The translations under genes and the position numbers were made by a program. Positions 12,150 through 24,379 of a stretch of DNA of 64,000 nt are shown here, in pieces. How positions within the stretch are numbered: position 1 is the stretch's first letter; every line of letters begins with the position of its first letter. The notes under the pieces were generated by a model. That model ran no database searches and was not told where the DNA came from. It saw nothing but the letters and a program-made list of their open reading frames with translations. This DNA comes from Delphinus delphis (Eukaryota; Chordata; Mammalia; Artiodactyla; Delphinidae), in NCBI RefSeq assembly GCF_949987515.2, contig NC_082694.2:57720080-57784079 (forward strand). Reading direction: 5' to 3'.

Positions 12150-13030
12150 AGGTATATACATAGGCCTATTTTCTTAAGACTTTATTTTTCAGAACAGTTT
12201 AAATTCACAACAAAATTAAATGACAGATACAGAAGTTTTCCGTATCCCCTCTGACTCCATACCTGCATAGTCTCCTGATTATTAGCACCAGGCTGCATTG
12301 CTACCAAATATGAAGCTGTATGGACACATCACAATCACCCAAGGTCCATAGTTTCCATTCTGATTCACTCTTGCTGTGGTACATTCTATAGATTTGGACA
12401 AATGTATAATGATATATAGCCATAATTTTAATATTATGCAAAGCATTTACATTGCCCTAAAAATTTTCTGGGTTTTTCCTTATTCATCCTTTCCCCCCAC
12501 CCTCACCCCTGGAGACCAAGAGATCAGTTTAATGTCTCCATAGTTTTGTCTTTTCCAGAGTGTCATATAGTTGGTATCATAGAGTGTGCTGTCTTTTTGC
12601 TTAGTAATATGAGGTTAAAATGCCTCCGCAACTTCTCACGGCTCGACAGTTCATTTCTCTTTAGTATGGAATAGTAGTCCATTATCTGGCTGTACTACAG
12701 CCTATGTATCCATTCACCTGCGGAAGGACTAATGGTTGATTTTAAGTTTTAGTAATCATGAATAAAGCTGCTATTAACATCCATATACGTGTGTTTGTGT
12801 GGACATAAGTTTTTACCTCCTTCAAGTAAATATCAAGGAATATCATTCTTAAATTTTATGGTACGAGTATATTCAAATTTGTGAGAAACCACCAAACTGT
12901 CTTCCAAAGCGGCTGCACCATTTTGCATTTCCCCCAGCAGCGAACAGGAGTTCCTGTTGCTCCACTTCCTTGCTAGTATTTGGTGTTGTCAGTACTCCAA
13001 ATTTTGGCTATTCAATAGGTTTATATGCAG
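12150..13030 (-). mobile_element. L1M LINE, 3'UTR and ORF2 3' end, antisense
   Basis: This parallels the 5935-7250 element block for block ('agaacagtttaaattcacaa', 'tttccagagtgtcatatagt', 'aaagcggctgcaccattttg', 'gcgaacaggagttcctgttg') in the same orientation. It is an independent, more diverged copy, with the CHR SINE inserted immediately beside its 3' end. Confidence 0.9.
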
Positions 13031-14874
13031 ACTTATTTTTTAGAGAATTCTTCTCCTTACTATGCCCCAAATTAACTAATGGGTCTTTTTCCAAGTCAAA
13101 GAAAATGAAATTCTCAGAGCTCTAAGAGTAAGACATGAGTTAAAAATATCTTTCAGTAAAATCCCTTTATTTCTACTCAGTATAAATTTAAGTAATTCTC
13201 AGAAATTACCCTTCCATGTTTCTCTGTCCTTTGTCCCTGAGTTTATTCTCTTCCTTAATGTCTCTCACTCTCTTTTTTAATTCTTTCAATCACATGACCT
13301 TCTGTTTTCTAGGGAGCACAAATAGAGGCGTGTCTACAAGTAAGGTCTATGAACAGGGCTGTGGCTCTCCTTTTTTGAGCTCTATCTTCATTTTTAATAT
13401 ACAAGACAGCTTACAGTGATGGCATAGAATTACATCTTTTCTATTCTCATTTGGGCTAGAAACAGATACCTAATAGATATTATAGTAAAGAGATACAGTC
13501 AAAAGATTACCATGGACCTATTTTATTGCCTCATGGTAAATCACATTACTTTTCTTGTGGAACTGGAATGCCCTATACCTTGTATCACACTCTCTAGTTG
13601 ACAGTCTTATCAGGTCCCTATGTTCCTAGATGAAAGAGGTATTATCTCTCTGTGGATTGCCTGGTATGCATAGAGCTGCTGCTGTGGTGTTGTCTAAGCA
13701 TCTCCTAACTTTGGTCATGCCCTGCTAGAACTCCAGTCAAGGTCTAATGACAGTGCAAAGAGAACAAATAGGGTGAAAATGAGTATCCTTCTTGGGCAAT
13801 GAAAGGGGTAGAAAGAGCGAGCAGATGATTGTACCAAATACCTTTAGAAGTATACTAAACAGGAAAATAGAGTCAATGGGATTCATAGACTCAACCTGAA
13901 CAATTAGGATATTTAACTGCTACTTTTGTATATCTAAAGAAAAAGATATTTAAAATAATCAGTAGTATTCTTAAAGTTTAAAATTCTTTCCAGGATAATT
14001 TAAATTAACCAAAAACCAAAGATAATTGAGATGGTTCTGTATTTCAATAACAAATTTTCATCTGAAAAGTAATTCCAATGAAATAGTTGTGAGAATGTTT
14101 AAGACACAGATTTTTCTTCCTTCTCCACCTTCCCCTATTTCCCTCTCTTTATGTCTTTTCTTTGCCGCCACTCCCATGTATACTCTCCCAGCAAGCACTC
14201 CTAAGCTCCTTGAAGAAAACTTGACAGGCACATAAAAAGGAATGTCAGACGTAGCCATGGAAGCTCAAAGAAGGTCCACACACTTTGGAAAAGCTTACTT
14301 CTCCAACCAGAGAAAAATCCAGTTAAGGAGTCATTCCCAATGATTTCTTCCAGACACAACTAAATATTTATAGGTAAAACTATATTTTTATAAAAGTGGA
14401 AAATATACAGTATCAGTTGTTGGAGGTTGCTGTTTTTATAATTTTGGTAGTGGTATTAACTTGCCCTTATCTGATAATTCCGCCAACATTTCCATGTATA
14501 AAATCAAGTTTGAGTGAGCCCCAAATGCATTTCTAAAGCATTGGTTTTCCCCAAGCTTCAGTTTCCTGATGCTACAGTGGGTAGAAATATAAATAGCCAA
14601 CAGATAAAATGTGGCCAATTAGGAGAGAGTCTATGGAAAGTTTCCTCTACTCATAATGTTTTTACTTATCCTTTCAAGGGCTTGCTTTCTGTGCTAAGAC
14701 TAGGGAAATGAGCCAAAGAATAAGGGTGATTACTTACTTTGCTCTCATCAGTTCTTTTGATGTTACCCCTTATTCGTTAGCTTTAAAAATATTGCAGCTC
14801 AAAGTAGCAACATATTTATCACTATAAAAGCAGCATCAAAAAATAAATAAAATAAGAAAACCAACAAAAAATAA
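13031..14874. other. Unique sequence, possibly with degraded L2
   Basis: No gene is supported. A phrase near 14195 ('ctaagctccttgaagaaaac') resembles the L2 3' region but is too short to call. Open stretches at 13216, 14026 and 14514 lack domains. Confidence 0.4.
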
Positions 14875-14985
14875 CCAGATACATACATACATACATACAC
14901 AGATAGATACTTAGATAGATACATAGATAGATATAGAGATGAATATAGAGATATATGTAGAGACAGAGAGAGAGAGAGAGCTTCA
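14875..14985. repeat. Compound microsatellite: (ATAC)n, (GATA)n, (GA)n
   Basis: The tract reads as ATAC units (about 14879-14899), then imperfect AGAT/ATAG units to about 14960, ending in (GA)n at about 14966-14980. The antisense 'Ser-Leu-Tyr' ORF at 14799-14993 is a translation of this tract. Confidence 0.9.
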
Positions 14986-15004
14986 CATTCCAAGACAAAC
15001 TCTC

Positions 15005-15380
15005 TTCTTTTTTTTTTTAATATTTTGAGACAGTTATAGATTCACATGCAGTTGTAAGAAAACAGATAGATACTTTGTATCCCCATTGACAACATCTTGC
15101 AAAACAACAGTTAAATATCACAACCGAGACATTGACACGATACCGTCAACATGCAGACAATTTACATCACCACAAGGATCACTCATGGTGCTGTTTTTAT
15201 TTTTTGGCCATGCCTCATGGTACATGGGATCCGTGTTCCCCAACCAGGGATCAAGCCTGTGACCCCCACAGCAGGAGCGCAGAGTTGCAACCACTGGACA
15301 GCCAGGGAAGTCCCTTTTTTTTTTTCATGTTGCTGTTTTATAGCTACACCCATATCCCTTCTGCCCACACCCCAAGACAA
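15005..15380 (-). mobile_element. L1M (L1MB-like) 3'UTR, antisense, split by a SINE
   Basis: The left part (15005-15183) contains 'attcacatgcagttgtaaga' and 'acatcttgcaaaacaacag', the complement of an L1MB-type 3'UTR. The right part (from about 15341, 'tagctacacccatatccctt') continues the same 3'UTR. The antisense CHR-type SINE between them, with its TSD, shows insertion into a pre-existing L1. Confidence 0.85.
15198..15325 (-). mobile_element. Old CHR/Bov-tA-related SINE, antisense, truncated
   Basis: The complement of the SINE head ('cagccagggaagtccc') lies at the right and T-rich sequence at the left, so the SINE is on the minus strand. It is diverged from the young copies ('aaccagggatcaagcctgtg'). 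An imperfect TSD flanks it: CATGGTGCTGTTTT at 15184-15197 versus CATGTTGCTGTTTT at 15326-15339. A run of about 11 T next to the head is odd for this family. Confidence 0.85.
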
Positions 15381-15747
15381 ATTCTCTTCTGAGGGCCTTT
15401 AAACCAGATGTATCCTTATAAAGAGTCATATAAAGATAATATTAATTGTAATGAGCAACAAGTATTGAGAATCTGAAACATGTTAACTTCATAGAAGCTC
15501 ATGCCTACCACCTTTTTGGCTCGTTGCCACTTCCTTACCTGGGAACCATGGGACGGGGGGTCTGGGATGTTGATCAGGAAAGCTTCTTTCTGATCTTCCC
15601 TCAAATCCCTCTCTACCAACTTCAACCCTCGTGTTCCTTAATTAGGAAACAAGTCCTTTGCCTCATTTCTACCTCATTGTAAATTATCTGGTTTCCCTGG
15701 GTCCCACCCCAGAGTGGGAGAATACTTTTTATCTTCTGTCATCAATG
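15381..15747. other. Unique sequence
   Basis: Nothing is recognised apart from a short G run at 15554-15560. Confidence 0.4.
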
Positions 15748-15756
15748 TGGAATTCT

Positions 15757-16022
15757 GGTGCACGCCGGATTTCTCTAGTTGCAGCGAGCGGGAACTACTC
15801 TTCATTGCAGTGTGTGGGCTTCTCATTGCGGTGGCTTCTCTTGTTGCGGAGCGCAGACTCTAGGTGTGCGGGCTTCAGTAGTTGCAGCACGTGGGCTCAG
15901 TAGTTGTGGCTCGCGGGCTTAGTTGCTCCGCGGCATGTGTGATCTTCCCGGACCAGGGCTCGTACCCTTGTCCCCTGCATTGGCAGGCAGACTCTTAACC
16001 ACTGCGCCACCAGGGAAGCCAC
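15757..16022 (-). mobile_element. CHR SINE, long form, antisense
   Basis: The head complement ('actgcgccaccagggaagcc') is at the right. The body contains the additional 'gtagttgcagcacgtgggct' blocks missing from the young short copies, as in ruminant Bov-tA-like SINEs. It has no T-tract at the left end, so the A-tail side is truncated. A 9-bp TSD, TGGAATTCT, lies at 15748-15756 and 16023-16031. Confidence 0.93.
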
Positions 16023-16031
16023 TGGAATTCT

Positions 16032-16495
16032 TAATCATGGTAGAAAAGAAGGGACAGATTTAAGTGAGACTTTCAAGGTAAAAAATCAGCTAACCTTGAC
16101 CCTACCACTGTGGAAGATAAGAGAGAAAAATGAAATCAACAGTGAAGCAAATGTCTTGATTTAATATCTAAGTGGTTGTCCTGGAAGTTTATAATACATG
16201 AATTTTGCTTTTTAAAACTGATTTCAGTCACTATTGGTCCACTGCAAAATTGTTCAAGTGGCCAAAATAGTACGTGATCTAATCTAAAGAAGTCATCATT
16301 GGATAGTAGTAAAATTAAAGAAATTAAAGAAAGAGTAGTGATTCAGCTCCTCTATAGGTTTTCTCCCACTTCCTTTCTGTTTCAGCCTTTATGTACTCAG
16401 ATATAAGTAAGAGACTTTATCATGGAACACTCTGATATAATTAACTGGCTCAACTGTCCTTTATCTTCTTGGACATCTATGATTTTCTAACTGAA
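16032..16495. other. Unique sequence
   Basis: No gene or repeat is recognised. Confidence 0.4.
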
Positions 16496-16499
16496 ATGA

Positions 16500-16640
16500 A
16501 TGAAACTCATGATAATTAACACACATAATCATCACAATCTCATCATTTTCTCACTTCCCCATTTTATAGACTACAAAGTATTTGAATATACTTAAGCTCA
16601 TTTAAACAGCAAAATATCACCTTGAATTAGGAGTTTGTGG
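16500..16640 (-). mobile_element. Possible MIR, antisense
   Basis: A weak match to the antisense MIR core ('ccccattttatagactacaa', 'cttaagctcatttaaac'). Highly diverged. Confidence 0.4.
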
Positions 16641-16854
16641 AGGTGAAAAGACTGAGTGGTCCTGACACAATGCCTGGCGTTTTTTCATTTCTCACACTGT
16701 CACTCATTACGGTTGTAACCAGAGTCACTTCAATAGCTAGAGGCCAACCTCAACAAGGACTTGGGGTGCAGATATTTCTATTCATTGTTCTCTCTACTTT
16801 TACTGGTACACTTGTTCATGGGATTATATATGATGAAACTGAATTCTTGCTATG

Positions 16855-17045
16855 AAAATAGATTCCACTATGTGACCTGTGTCGAATTAATTTACCTTAA
16901 TTTCTTCATTTGCAAAATGGGCATAATAGTATAATTTTCTTAATAGGGTTTTTGTAGGAATTATGTAAGATGGTTTAACTTATTCACTGGCACATCATAA
17001 GCTTTTAATAAAATTTATCATCATAATCATGACCATTATTCTCTT
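16855..17045 (+). mobile_element. MIR SINE, sense
   Basis: The core is well preserved: 'ttcttcatttgcaaaatggg', 'gtaggaattatgtaag', 'ctggcacatcataagctttt' and the terminal 'catcataatcatgaccatta'. Confidence 0.85.
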
Positions 17046-17259
17046 GATTGATGATCACAGTAATATTTCTTAGTTCTCTGATTGGACCATTCTCTTACAA
17101 TCTAATTCCTGTAAGGGCAATTCTAAAGACAGATCAATTTGTATTGCCCTATCTCTACTGTCACTGGATATACTGCCTACCCTTTACTTGTATAACACAA
17201 GCTTAACTCAATAATAACCAGGTCCCAATTATATTTAATGCTCCTGCTTTGCAAATATA
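17046..17259. other. Unique sequence
   Basis: No recognisable feature. Confidence 0.35.
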
Positions 17260-17535
17260 ATCAGAGCAAAGGTATATATACAAGGACAGTGATTGCAAGA
17301 TAATCTAAATGATCATCAATAAAAATTAAAGAAAACTAATTATGGCTCGTTCTCATAATAGTACACAATATAATTTTTAAGGAGGATGAAGATGCCCTAC
17401 GTACTTTGACTTGAGGAAAAAAACATGAAATATTTAATAAAATATGTTTTAGAGAAGAGTATGTATGCTGTAATAATGTTGAAATTATAAATTAAATATA
17501 ATGATATGTATCATATATAGCATGTGCATACATAC
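17260..17535 (+). mobile_element. Old L1 (L1M) 3' region, sense
   Basis: The order 'ttgcaagataatctaaatga', 'ctaattatggctcgttctca', 'gaggatgaagatgccctacg' and 'gtatgtatgctgtaataatg' follows the 3' end of old L1M ORF2/3'UTR, with high divergence. Confidence 0.55.
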
Positions 17536-18339
17536 ACACTTCATCATATAGGATTACAATATCATGTAAAGATTACCTCTAGAGTTTGAGAATATAGAGT
17601 ACTTTCTTCAACAGTTCATACACTATTGTAATATTTTTATTTATTATTTGTGTTAGGCAGTGCTTTAGAAGTTGCAGCACTTAAGAATATTATTCTCACC
17701 TCCACATACGGTAGGAAAGAGAATTCTTATTAATGTAAACCACCCCTTTTCGGATCTCAAGATTCCTTTATTTACTATTTCAATTCTTTCTCTAAGGGGC
17801 TGACTAATCAAATCCTCAAGGGAAAAATGAATGTAACAGAAAAGATGGCATACAAAGCAAGAGAAAAAACTACATGTAAAGGGTATAAGCAAGATTTTAC
17901 AGAGGCAAATAAAAACTTATAGTTACAACTAGAAAGATTCCTGAGTTGCAGAGTAATTTTTTAAAAATCCACATGGAAGAATAGAGCTAGTGAATCCATA
18001 CTGTTTCCCTCATGCTTCTATGAGCAACACCTACTAAACAAGCATCAAATAAGAACTTAATTTTTTTTTTTTAGCCCTCTGTATCTCTCTCCACTTCCAG
18101 AATTTAAGTTAAATTTAACTCCACTGTGAGCCTTCATGGATTAACTCAATCCAAGAAATTACATAGATAGTCATTTTGATATCTGTACATTTACTATTAT
18201 TTGTACATTAAATTTTAAAATAAAAAGGGTTTTATTATGAATGTTATTCACATGACAGTCCACAGTCATTGAAATTGTGATTGAAAAATTAAAAATTCAA
18301 GAAAAATATTACATTTATTCAATATTTCTAAGACAGCCA
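17536..18339. other. Unique AT-rich sequence
   Basis: No gene or confident repeat. A T-run lies at about 18060-18072. Confidence 0.4.
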
Positions 18340-18960
18340 CGATAAATATTTTGTCTTATTTCCTTCTAAATATTTCTATATTTCACAGATTTGGATTTTT
18401 TCAGTATTTTATATTGTCATCATAGTGAATGTATAATTTCCTTTTAGTATTATGACTTATGTATCCTGCATATTAAACTGGACTCATTAACATAATTTAA
18501 TAGCTAATATATTCTCTTATGTTTATACATCATGCTTTATCTTACCATTATTTTTGTTAAAAAGCTCAGGTGTTCTACATTTCTTTATTATAAAAGTCTT
18601 TGTGCATAAAGTCTTCTTTAAAAAATTAAAAGCACTGTATTTAGCATAATGTTCCCGAAATGAACAAAGTGTGTGCATATTGTTAAGGATCTTAATCTAG
18701 GCATCCAAATTGCTTTCCAAAATGATTTCGCCTATTTTATCTACATGGATGAGTTTGCCTCTTCCTGTATATGGACTTACAAGGGTCTCAAGAACTTTTA
18801 AAATTTCTCTCAAAATAAGAAATAGTCTCATTATTTTTATTGCTGAATATTTTGTGTATCTTGCTTTATACACAATGGTATTTTATCAAAATCATACGCT
18901 GACAGACTATCCTGAGAATATATTCAGTATTCAGTTTTTAGAATATAATCCGTAAAACTG
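18340..18960 (-). mobile_element. Possible very old L1, antisense
   Basis: Phrases such as 'ttatcttaccattatttttg' and 'tccaaattgctttccaaaat' recall the complement of old L1 ORF2 tails, but the match is weak and broken. Confidence 0.35.
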
Positions 18961-19690
18961 ATAAAAAGCAAAGGAAGCCCTATCTTTGTGTGTCTCTGCC
19001 TACCACTACCATTTCCCCATTTTTAGAAAATAATTAGTAAATGAAAGCAGAGACATAGGGAGAGAATAAAAAATAAGTCAGAAGTTTGAGCAGAATATAT
19101 TACACTGACAAATTTCTGTGATTAATGTTTTAAATGCATGGATATAATTAGATTTAAATTATGTAGCACAAGAAAAGATTTTAGTGTATTGAATGAAAAC
19201 CCCACATAAGCATGTTTCATAACTTAGGATGAAATATAAGTGAAACGAAAACCAAAGAAATTTAATGGTAGTTGTATAAAGAAGAAATAAAAATTATTTT
19301 TAATATTATAATATTTCTATTTTCACACACAGCCAAACAACAACATAAACCAGGTGGGAGTTTCAGTTTCAACAATGTCACACTGCAGATTTTTAGCACT
19401 GCACCAAAAGCATTACAATGATAAAGTATTTTATATCATTAACATAGAGACATACAGTCGCCTTAATAAATAATGGGATAAGAATCCTCGGCATAATTCT
19501 AAAAAATAAGAAGTAAATAAGATTATGTTAGAGATATCACAGTAACCTAAGCTTCAGAGAATGCAGCATTGGGATGTTAGCAAGTGAAAACAGGATTTAG
19601 GTGGTCCAATAACAAAATCTCATCTCTACAAAAGAACTGAACCAATTGAGAAATGCGAAAAAAAGAACCAGCTAAGAATAATTAAATGTG
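18961..19690. other. Unique AT-rich sequence
   Basis: No recognisable feature. Confidence 0.35.
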
Positions 19691-19704
19691 AAGAATGTAG
19701 CTTA

Positions 19705-19929
19705 GGGCTCTTCCCTGATGGCGCAGTGGTTGAGAGTCCGCCTGCCGATGCAGGGGACACGGGTTCATGCCCCGGTCCGGGAAGAGCCCACATGCCGCGG
19801 AGCGGCTGGTCTCGTGAGCCATGGCCGCTGAGCCTGCGCGTCCGGAGCCTGCACGTCTGGAGCCTTGCTCCACAACGGGAGAAGCCGCAACAGTGAGAGG
19901 CCCAGGTACCGCAAAAAAAAAAAAAAAAA
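19705..19929 (+). mobile_element. CHR SINE, young short form with internal duplication
   Basis: Short-form body with B box GGTTCATGCCC (one change from the other copies) and a run of about 18 A. The TSD AAGAATGTAGCTTA (19691-19704) versus AAGAATGTGGCTTA (19930-19943) has one mismatch. Near the 3' end the phrase 'tccggagcct' recurs as 'tctggagcct' after a short insertion, a small tandem duplication not seen in the other copies. Confidence 0.96.
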
Positions 19930-19943
19930 AAGAATGTGGCTTA

Positions 19944-20774
19944 TATCTTTAAAGAAACGTACTCCGAATACTGACTCTCAGAATTAGACAAGTCACAACC
20001 AGCACAGAACTAGTACAGAGCGCTACATAAGGCAGAAATTGTTTCTGAAACACTCACAGCATGAAAGAGAAAAGCAGAATTCTTGTTTTATGGACAAGAC
20101 TGCTCTCGGGGAGCAAAGAAACATGCATGCCAGTTCCCTAGTCCAAAATTCACCAACTAATGTATTCCTTTGTCCCTGGGATGATTAAATGCGGGGATGA
20201 AGGGTGCACAGGGACTTCAACCTAGTGGAACTTTCTCCATCTGGAAGGAAATATCAGGTGTGGGGAAGAAGTGTGCTTCCCACTGAGTATCTCCAACCTC
20301 TCTGTTCCAATTTTGCTTTAGATTTAACCATTAAAATGGCCACCCAGTGAAATCCAAATCCATCAGGGCTGTCCTGGCACTATGCATTCATCATACCTGA
20401 ATCCCTAGAGACATCCTGTCTCCTATTTTAGGAAACAGTATTTGAGACATTGCTGTCTTCCTAAAACATTCAGAAATTCACTACCTCAGAGCTGCACTTA
20501 TTCAAACCTAAAGAGTAGGTTTTTTGTTTCTACCTCACAGTGACTACCTTTACTATGGAATTACTTCAGCTTGTGAAACCTGCCCCTAAGGAAGCTTAGC
20601 GTCTTTGTCTTTACTTCCTTCACAGGAGCTGTTTGGGGTGCAGTTGAAACATGTGACCTAGCTAGATCCCATTCCTCTCTCATGGGCTCTTCAAGAAGCC
20701 TCTGCATTTTCAAGAGCATAAATAGCATTCTTTCTTCTGTTTCATTCTTTCTGCAGTAATTGGAGCTGCCCCTA
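19944..20774. other. Unique sequence
   Basis: No gene is supported. The 20290-20620 part could be a degraded L2, but no diagnostic block is clear enough. Confidence 0.35.
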
Positions 20775-21012
20775 GTGTATTATGGAACTATTATTTACAT
20801 GCAGACTAATGATGTCCAAGGACTAGGAGAAAGGCAATGGAGAACACTTATAAGGAGTATGGGATTATTTTGGAGGGAGGTTGATGAGAATGTTCTGGCA
20901 TTAGATAGTGATGGTGGTAACACAACTTTATATACTATATATATATACTGAATATACTAAAAACCACTGAATTGTATACTTTAAGAGGGTGAATGTGATG
21001 GTATGTATATAC
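20775..21012 (+). mobile_element. L1M 3'UTR end, sense
   Basis: Landmarks 'gttgatgagaatgttctggc', 'ttagatagtgatggtggtaa', 'ctaaaaaccactgaattgta' and 'actttaagagggtgaatgtg' define the 3' end of an L1MA/L1MB-type element. The ORF at 20760-20951 is a by-product. Confidence 0.85.
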
Positions 21013-21290
21013 ACACTCACACTCAACCGATTTATTTTATTGATTGATTGGTTTTCTGTTAATAAAAATAACCTGCAACAACCTTGAAACAACTTTCTCT
21101 GGATTCTGGGATTGAAGAAATACATATATATGAAAACAAGAGCCAGTTTTCTCACTATTGGCAATAGGAGTTACAAATATGGAAAGGGGGAAAACTAGAA
21201 TGTCCCCTGTGGTGTTGCACTGGAATTAATATGAACTCAGTTATTACACAGATAAATAGAGGAATAGATATGTACACCTGTAAATGTATA

Positions 21291-21291
21291 G

Positions 21292-21333
<42 letters not shown>
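21291..21333. repeat. (GT)n microsatellite
   Basis: A nearly perfect GT dinucleotide tract of about 20 units follows an imperfect TGTATAGGGGTG lead-in. Confidence 0.97.
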
Positions 21334-21336
<3 letters not shown>

Positions 21337-21429
21337 CATATATTTTCTAGCTCTGTCTGCTGAGTGGCCTAGAGGAAATGACACACCAGTAACAATGAAT
21401 ACATTTATTCCCCAGAACTTAGTGTCAAA

Positions 21430-22880
21430 TGTCATTCTCTAGTAAAAGGAAACAGGACCCACTGAAGTAAATACTACTACCAAATACTAATAGTAAAGAT
21501 CTGGGGCAGAGAAAATCCAACATGGGTCTGGAACATTTTCACCACATTAAAGGAATGCTTAATAAATCATGGAGGTGAGCAAAAAGACTGTAAAAGTTCC
21601 CACTGGCCAAATCTAAGGCAACTTGAGCATAACAACAATAATACAGTAACAGGGCTTCCCTGGTGGCGCAGTGGTTGAGAGTCCGCCTGCCGATGCACGG
21701 GACACGGCTTCGTGCCCCGGTCCGGGAAGATCCCACATGCCACGGAGCGGCTGGGCTCGTGAGCCATGGCCGCTGAGCCTGCACGTCCGGAGCCTGTGCT
21801 CCGCAACGGGAGAGGCCACGGCAGTGAGAGGCCCGCGTACCGCAAAAAAAAAAAAAAAAAAAAAAATACAGTAATAATAAGTAACTTTGAATAAAATAGA
21901 AACCCATGAATCTATATGAATATATATGAATAAACTAATCAATAACAGACGGGGGAGATAAGAAACCTCTATCAATAGAATGCCAACTAATAAATACGGA
22001 AGAAATGATAGGGTTAGAAATCATCATCAATGTTTGCTAAATTTAAAGTGTGAGGTTGATGAAGATTAAGATATTTACATAGTCTTCAGGTGCCTACCCA
22101 CAAGTTATAGATTCATTGTAAATGGGAAAATAATTTATAGTGGAGAATTGTTGCAAACACCACCTAAGCACATGACCGAAGTTCATGTTATCAGTACTGG
22201 AACAAACTGACACCATGTGCCTCCTGGTATGAGAAGTGAGAAGGGTACAACATCATTCTTGTGGTATTCTTGCAAAACAATAATGCAAAACCCAAATCAA
22301 ATCATGAGGAAACACCAAAAACACTCAAAGTGCAGAACATTCTATATTTATATTATTATTATGATGATTACCTGTTCTCTTAAAAATGTCAAAGTCAAGA
22401 AAGACAGAAATGCTGAGGATGTTTTGCAGATTAATGGAGATGAACTAGACATGATAAGTATAATACATGCAAGATGTGATCTAGTTTATATGCCTTGCTG
22501 AGGGAAGGAAAACTGTAAAATACATTACTGGGACAATTGGCAACATTTAAATATGTACTGTAGATTAGATAATGTATTGTAACAATGCTCGGTTTTTTAT
22601 TTTATAGGTATTTAGGGGTAGCGATATGATACCTCCCACTGATCTCAAATGATTGAGAAAAAAATATGCTTACCTAGGAATGTGGCTGCAGATAACTATA
22701 TATAAATAGATAGATGTGTGTGTGCGTGTACGTGTGCAAACGTGTGAAGAGAGAAGATGACGCAGCAAATGAGGCAAAGTTTAACACTTGCTAAATCTGG
22801 TTTAAAATATCAGGAAATATTCTGCACATTTGAAATCACAGTAAAAGGAAAATTTACAAACAAAATTATAATAATTTGCA
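21430..22880 (+). mobile_element. Old L1 (L1ME-type) 3'UTR, sense, interrupted by a SINE
   Basis: Sense-strand landmarks are 'tctggaacattttcaccaca', 'ttaataaatcatgg', 'ccatgtgcctcctggtatga', 'atcaaatcatgaggaaacac', 'ggacaattggcaacatttaa' and 'ttaggggtagcgatatgata'. They follow the long 3'UTR of an old L1M element. The young CHR SINE at 21650-21864 sits inside it. Confidence 0.7.
21650..21864 (+). mobile_element. CHR SINE, young short form, inside L1M
   Basis: Short-form body, B-box region GGCTTCGTGCCC (one change) and a long A-tail. A 10-bp TSD, AATACAGTAA, lies at 21640-21649 and 21865-21874. The host L1M 3'UTR continues on both sides. Confidence 0.96.
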
Positions 22881-23579
22881 AAGAAATGAACAAGGTGAAT
22901 ATGCCAAAATACAAATGATAATTTGTACTAATACTAGAAGTGTAGGTAATTTTTATTTGCTTCCTTTTCTCTGATTTTACCCATCTCTTATTAAAAGTAT
23001 CTTGTAAATAATCAACTGAAAAAATTAATGGGTACCATAGAACATACCTCTCTTATAAGCTCTGTTTCAACCTCTAACTTGACTCTTACAGTAAAATATG
23101 GCATTGCCAGATATATTTAAATTTTTCTTTTATTATTATTATATATTTGTTTTTAACTTTTTCTTCTTTATTGATTTAGGTCTTTTTACTGCGATATTTC
23201 AGATACTCAGCCTTTGGCAGAAACTTTTTTGCTGACTTACATGAAGCATGAATTACAGCTTTCTTTTCTCGAGGGAACAAAATCTTTAATTTATTTTAGA
23301 GACTGACAACAAAGGAGAGATGTCAACAGCAGCAAGGATTTCAGAGGCAAACAGTACTTGAACTGCCGCTATCAATTCCTCCAGGTCAATTCACCCCTCG
23401 CTACACACTCTTTTCCCACTAAATAAAACAAGCCTGGTCCTTGTACTGTCAGGTGTGCAAGGTAAATACACAATTCTCTTCCTAAGCCCCACCTAGAAAG
23501 AGTCTATGTGCGCAACTCTAAGTCTCAGAGATACAGAAACTCCATGCTTATCTCTTTTGATCTTCTCAAGAGCATATCT
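22881..23579. other. Unique AT-rich sequence
   Basis: No recognisable gene. The 23280-23560 part is of ordinary composition, without ORFs longer than about 70 codons. Confidence 0.35.
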
Positions 23580-23730
23580 AACCCACAGATATGGAGGGCT
23601 GACTGTATGACACATTTTATATGAGGGACTCGAGCATCCACAGATTTTGCTACCTGCGTTTGCGGGGGAGGAAGTGGTATGGGCTGTTGGAATCAATTCC
23701 CCTCAGCATACAGAGGGAGGACCGTATTTT
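23580..23730. mobile_element. Tigger-group MITE (MER8-like)
   Basis: It contains 'acagatatggagggctgact', 'gggactcgagcatccacaga' and 'tggaatcaattcccctcagc' ending 'gagggaggaccgta'. Both termini carry the GAGGGNNGACNGTA motif of Tigger3/4/MER8-type inverted ends, consistent with an internally deleted element. The subfamily name is from memory. Confidence 0.6.
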
Positions 23731-24164
23731 TAAATTGGCAAATATTGACCAAGTTTTTACAGACAGAAAAATGTCCACAAAATAGGGGAAACATCATTTC
23801 TTTTGTAGTCATTTTTGACAATGCAATTAGTTTACTGAAATTTGGGTGGCATTAGACTGAAATCCTAGCTCACCTAGGGCAAGAATTGCTTTTAAAACAT
23901 CAAGAATGATTTTTAATTCAGAAAGTCTGTAATTGCCTTTTTTGATCTGAGAAACAAAATGACTAGTCCTAATTTCAGATTTAATTCCCTTAGGCAAAAA
24001 GTCACGGTGGTTACAGAAGAGAAAAGATAATCCTAAGGGAGAAATTGACATTTCCAATGTTATTAATAAAGTGATTTTCCTCGGCTCTGGTCTCCACCAA
24101 TGAGACCACATTTTATTTTCCTGTTAAGCAAAACATTTATTTTAATTTATTAAGAGACTTATTT
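23731..24164. other. Unique sequence
   Basis: The 94-codon minus-strand open stretch at 23827-24111 has no recognisable domain and is probably chance. Confidence 0.35.
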
Positions 24165-24290
24165 ACAATGGTGGTGATGATGATAATAATGATTGCTGTT
24201 TTTAAGGTACTTAACATTTAATACCTTACTGCCATTCAATCATCTTTTAATCACAAAAGTTGTCAAGTAATAAATTTCTTGCCATTGCAC
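24165..24290 (-). mobile_element. Possible MIR 3' part, antisense
   Basis: 'atgataataatgattgctgt' followed by 'ggtacttaacatttaatacc' and 'caatcatcttttaatcac' resembles the antisense MIR 3' half. Confidence 0.4.
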
Positions 24291-24313
24291 CAGCTATTTG
24301 GAAGAAAGCATTG

Positions 24314-24315
<2 letters not shown>

Positions 24316-24378
<63 letters not shown>
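24316..24378. repeat. (GT)n microsatellite, about 30 units
   Basis: An uninterrupted TG/GT run starts after 'ttgata' and ends at 'tgtagcagag'. It is the longest pure dinucleotide tract in the window. Confidence 0.98.
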
Positions 24379-24379
<1 letters not shown>

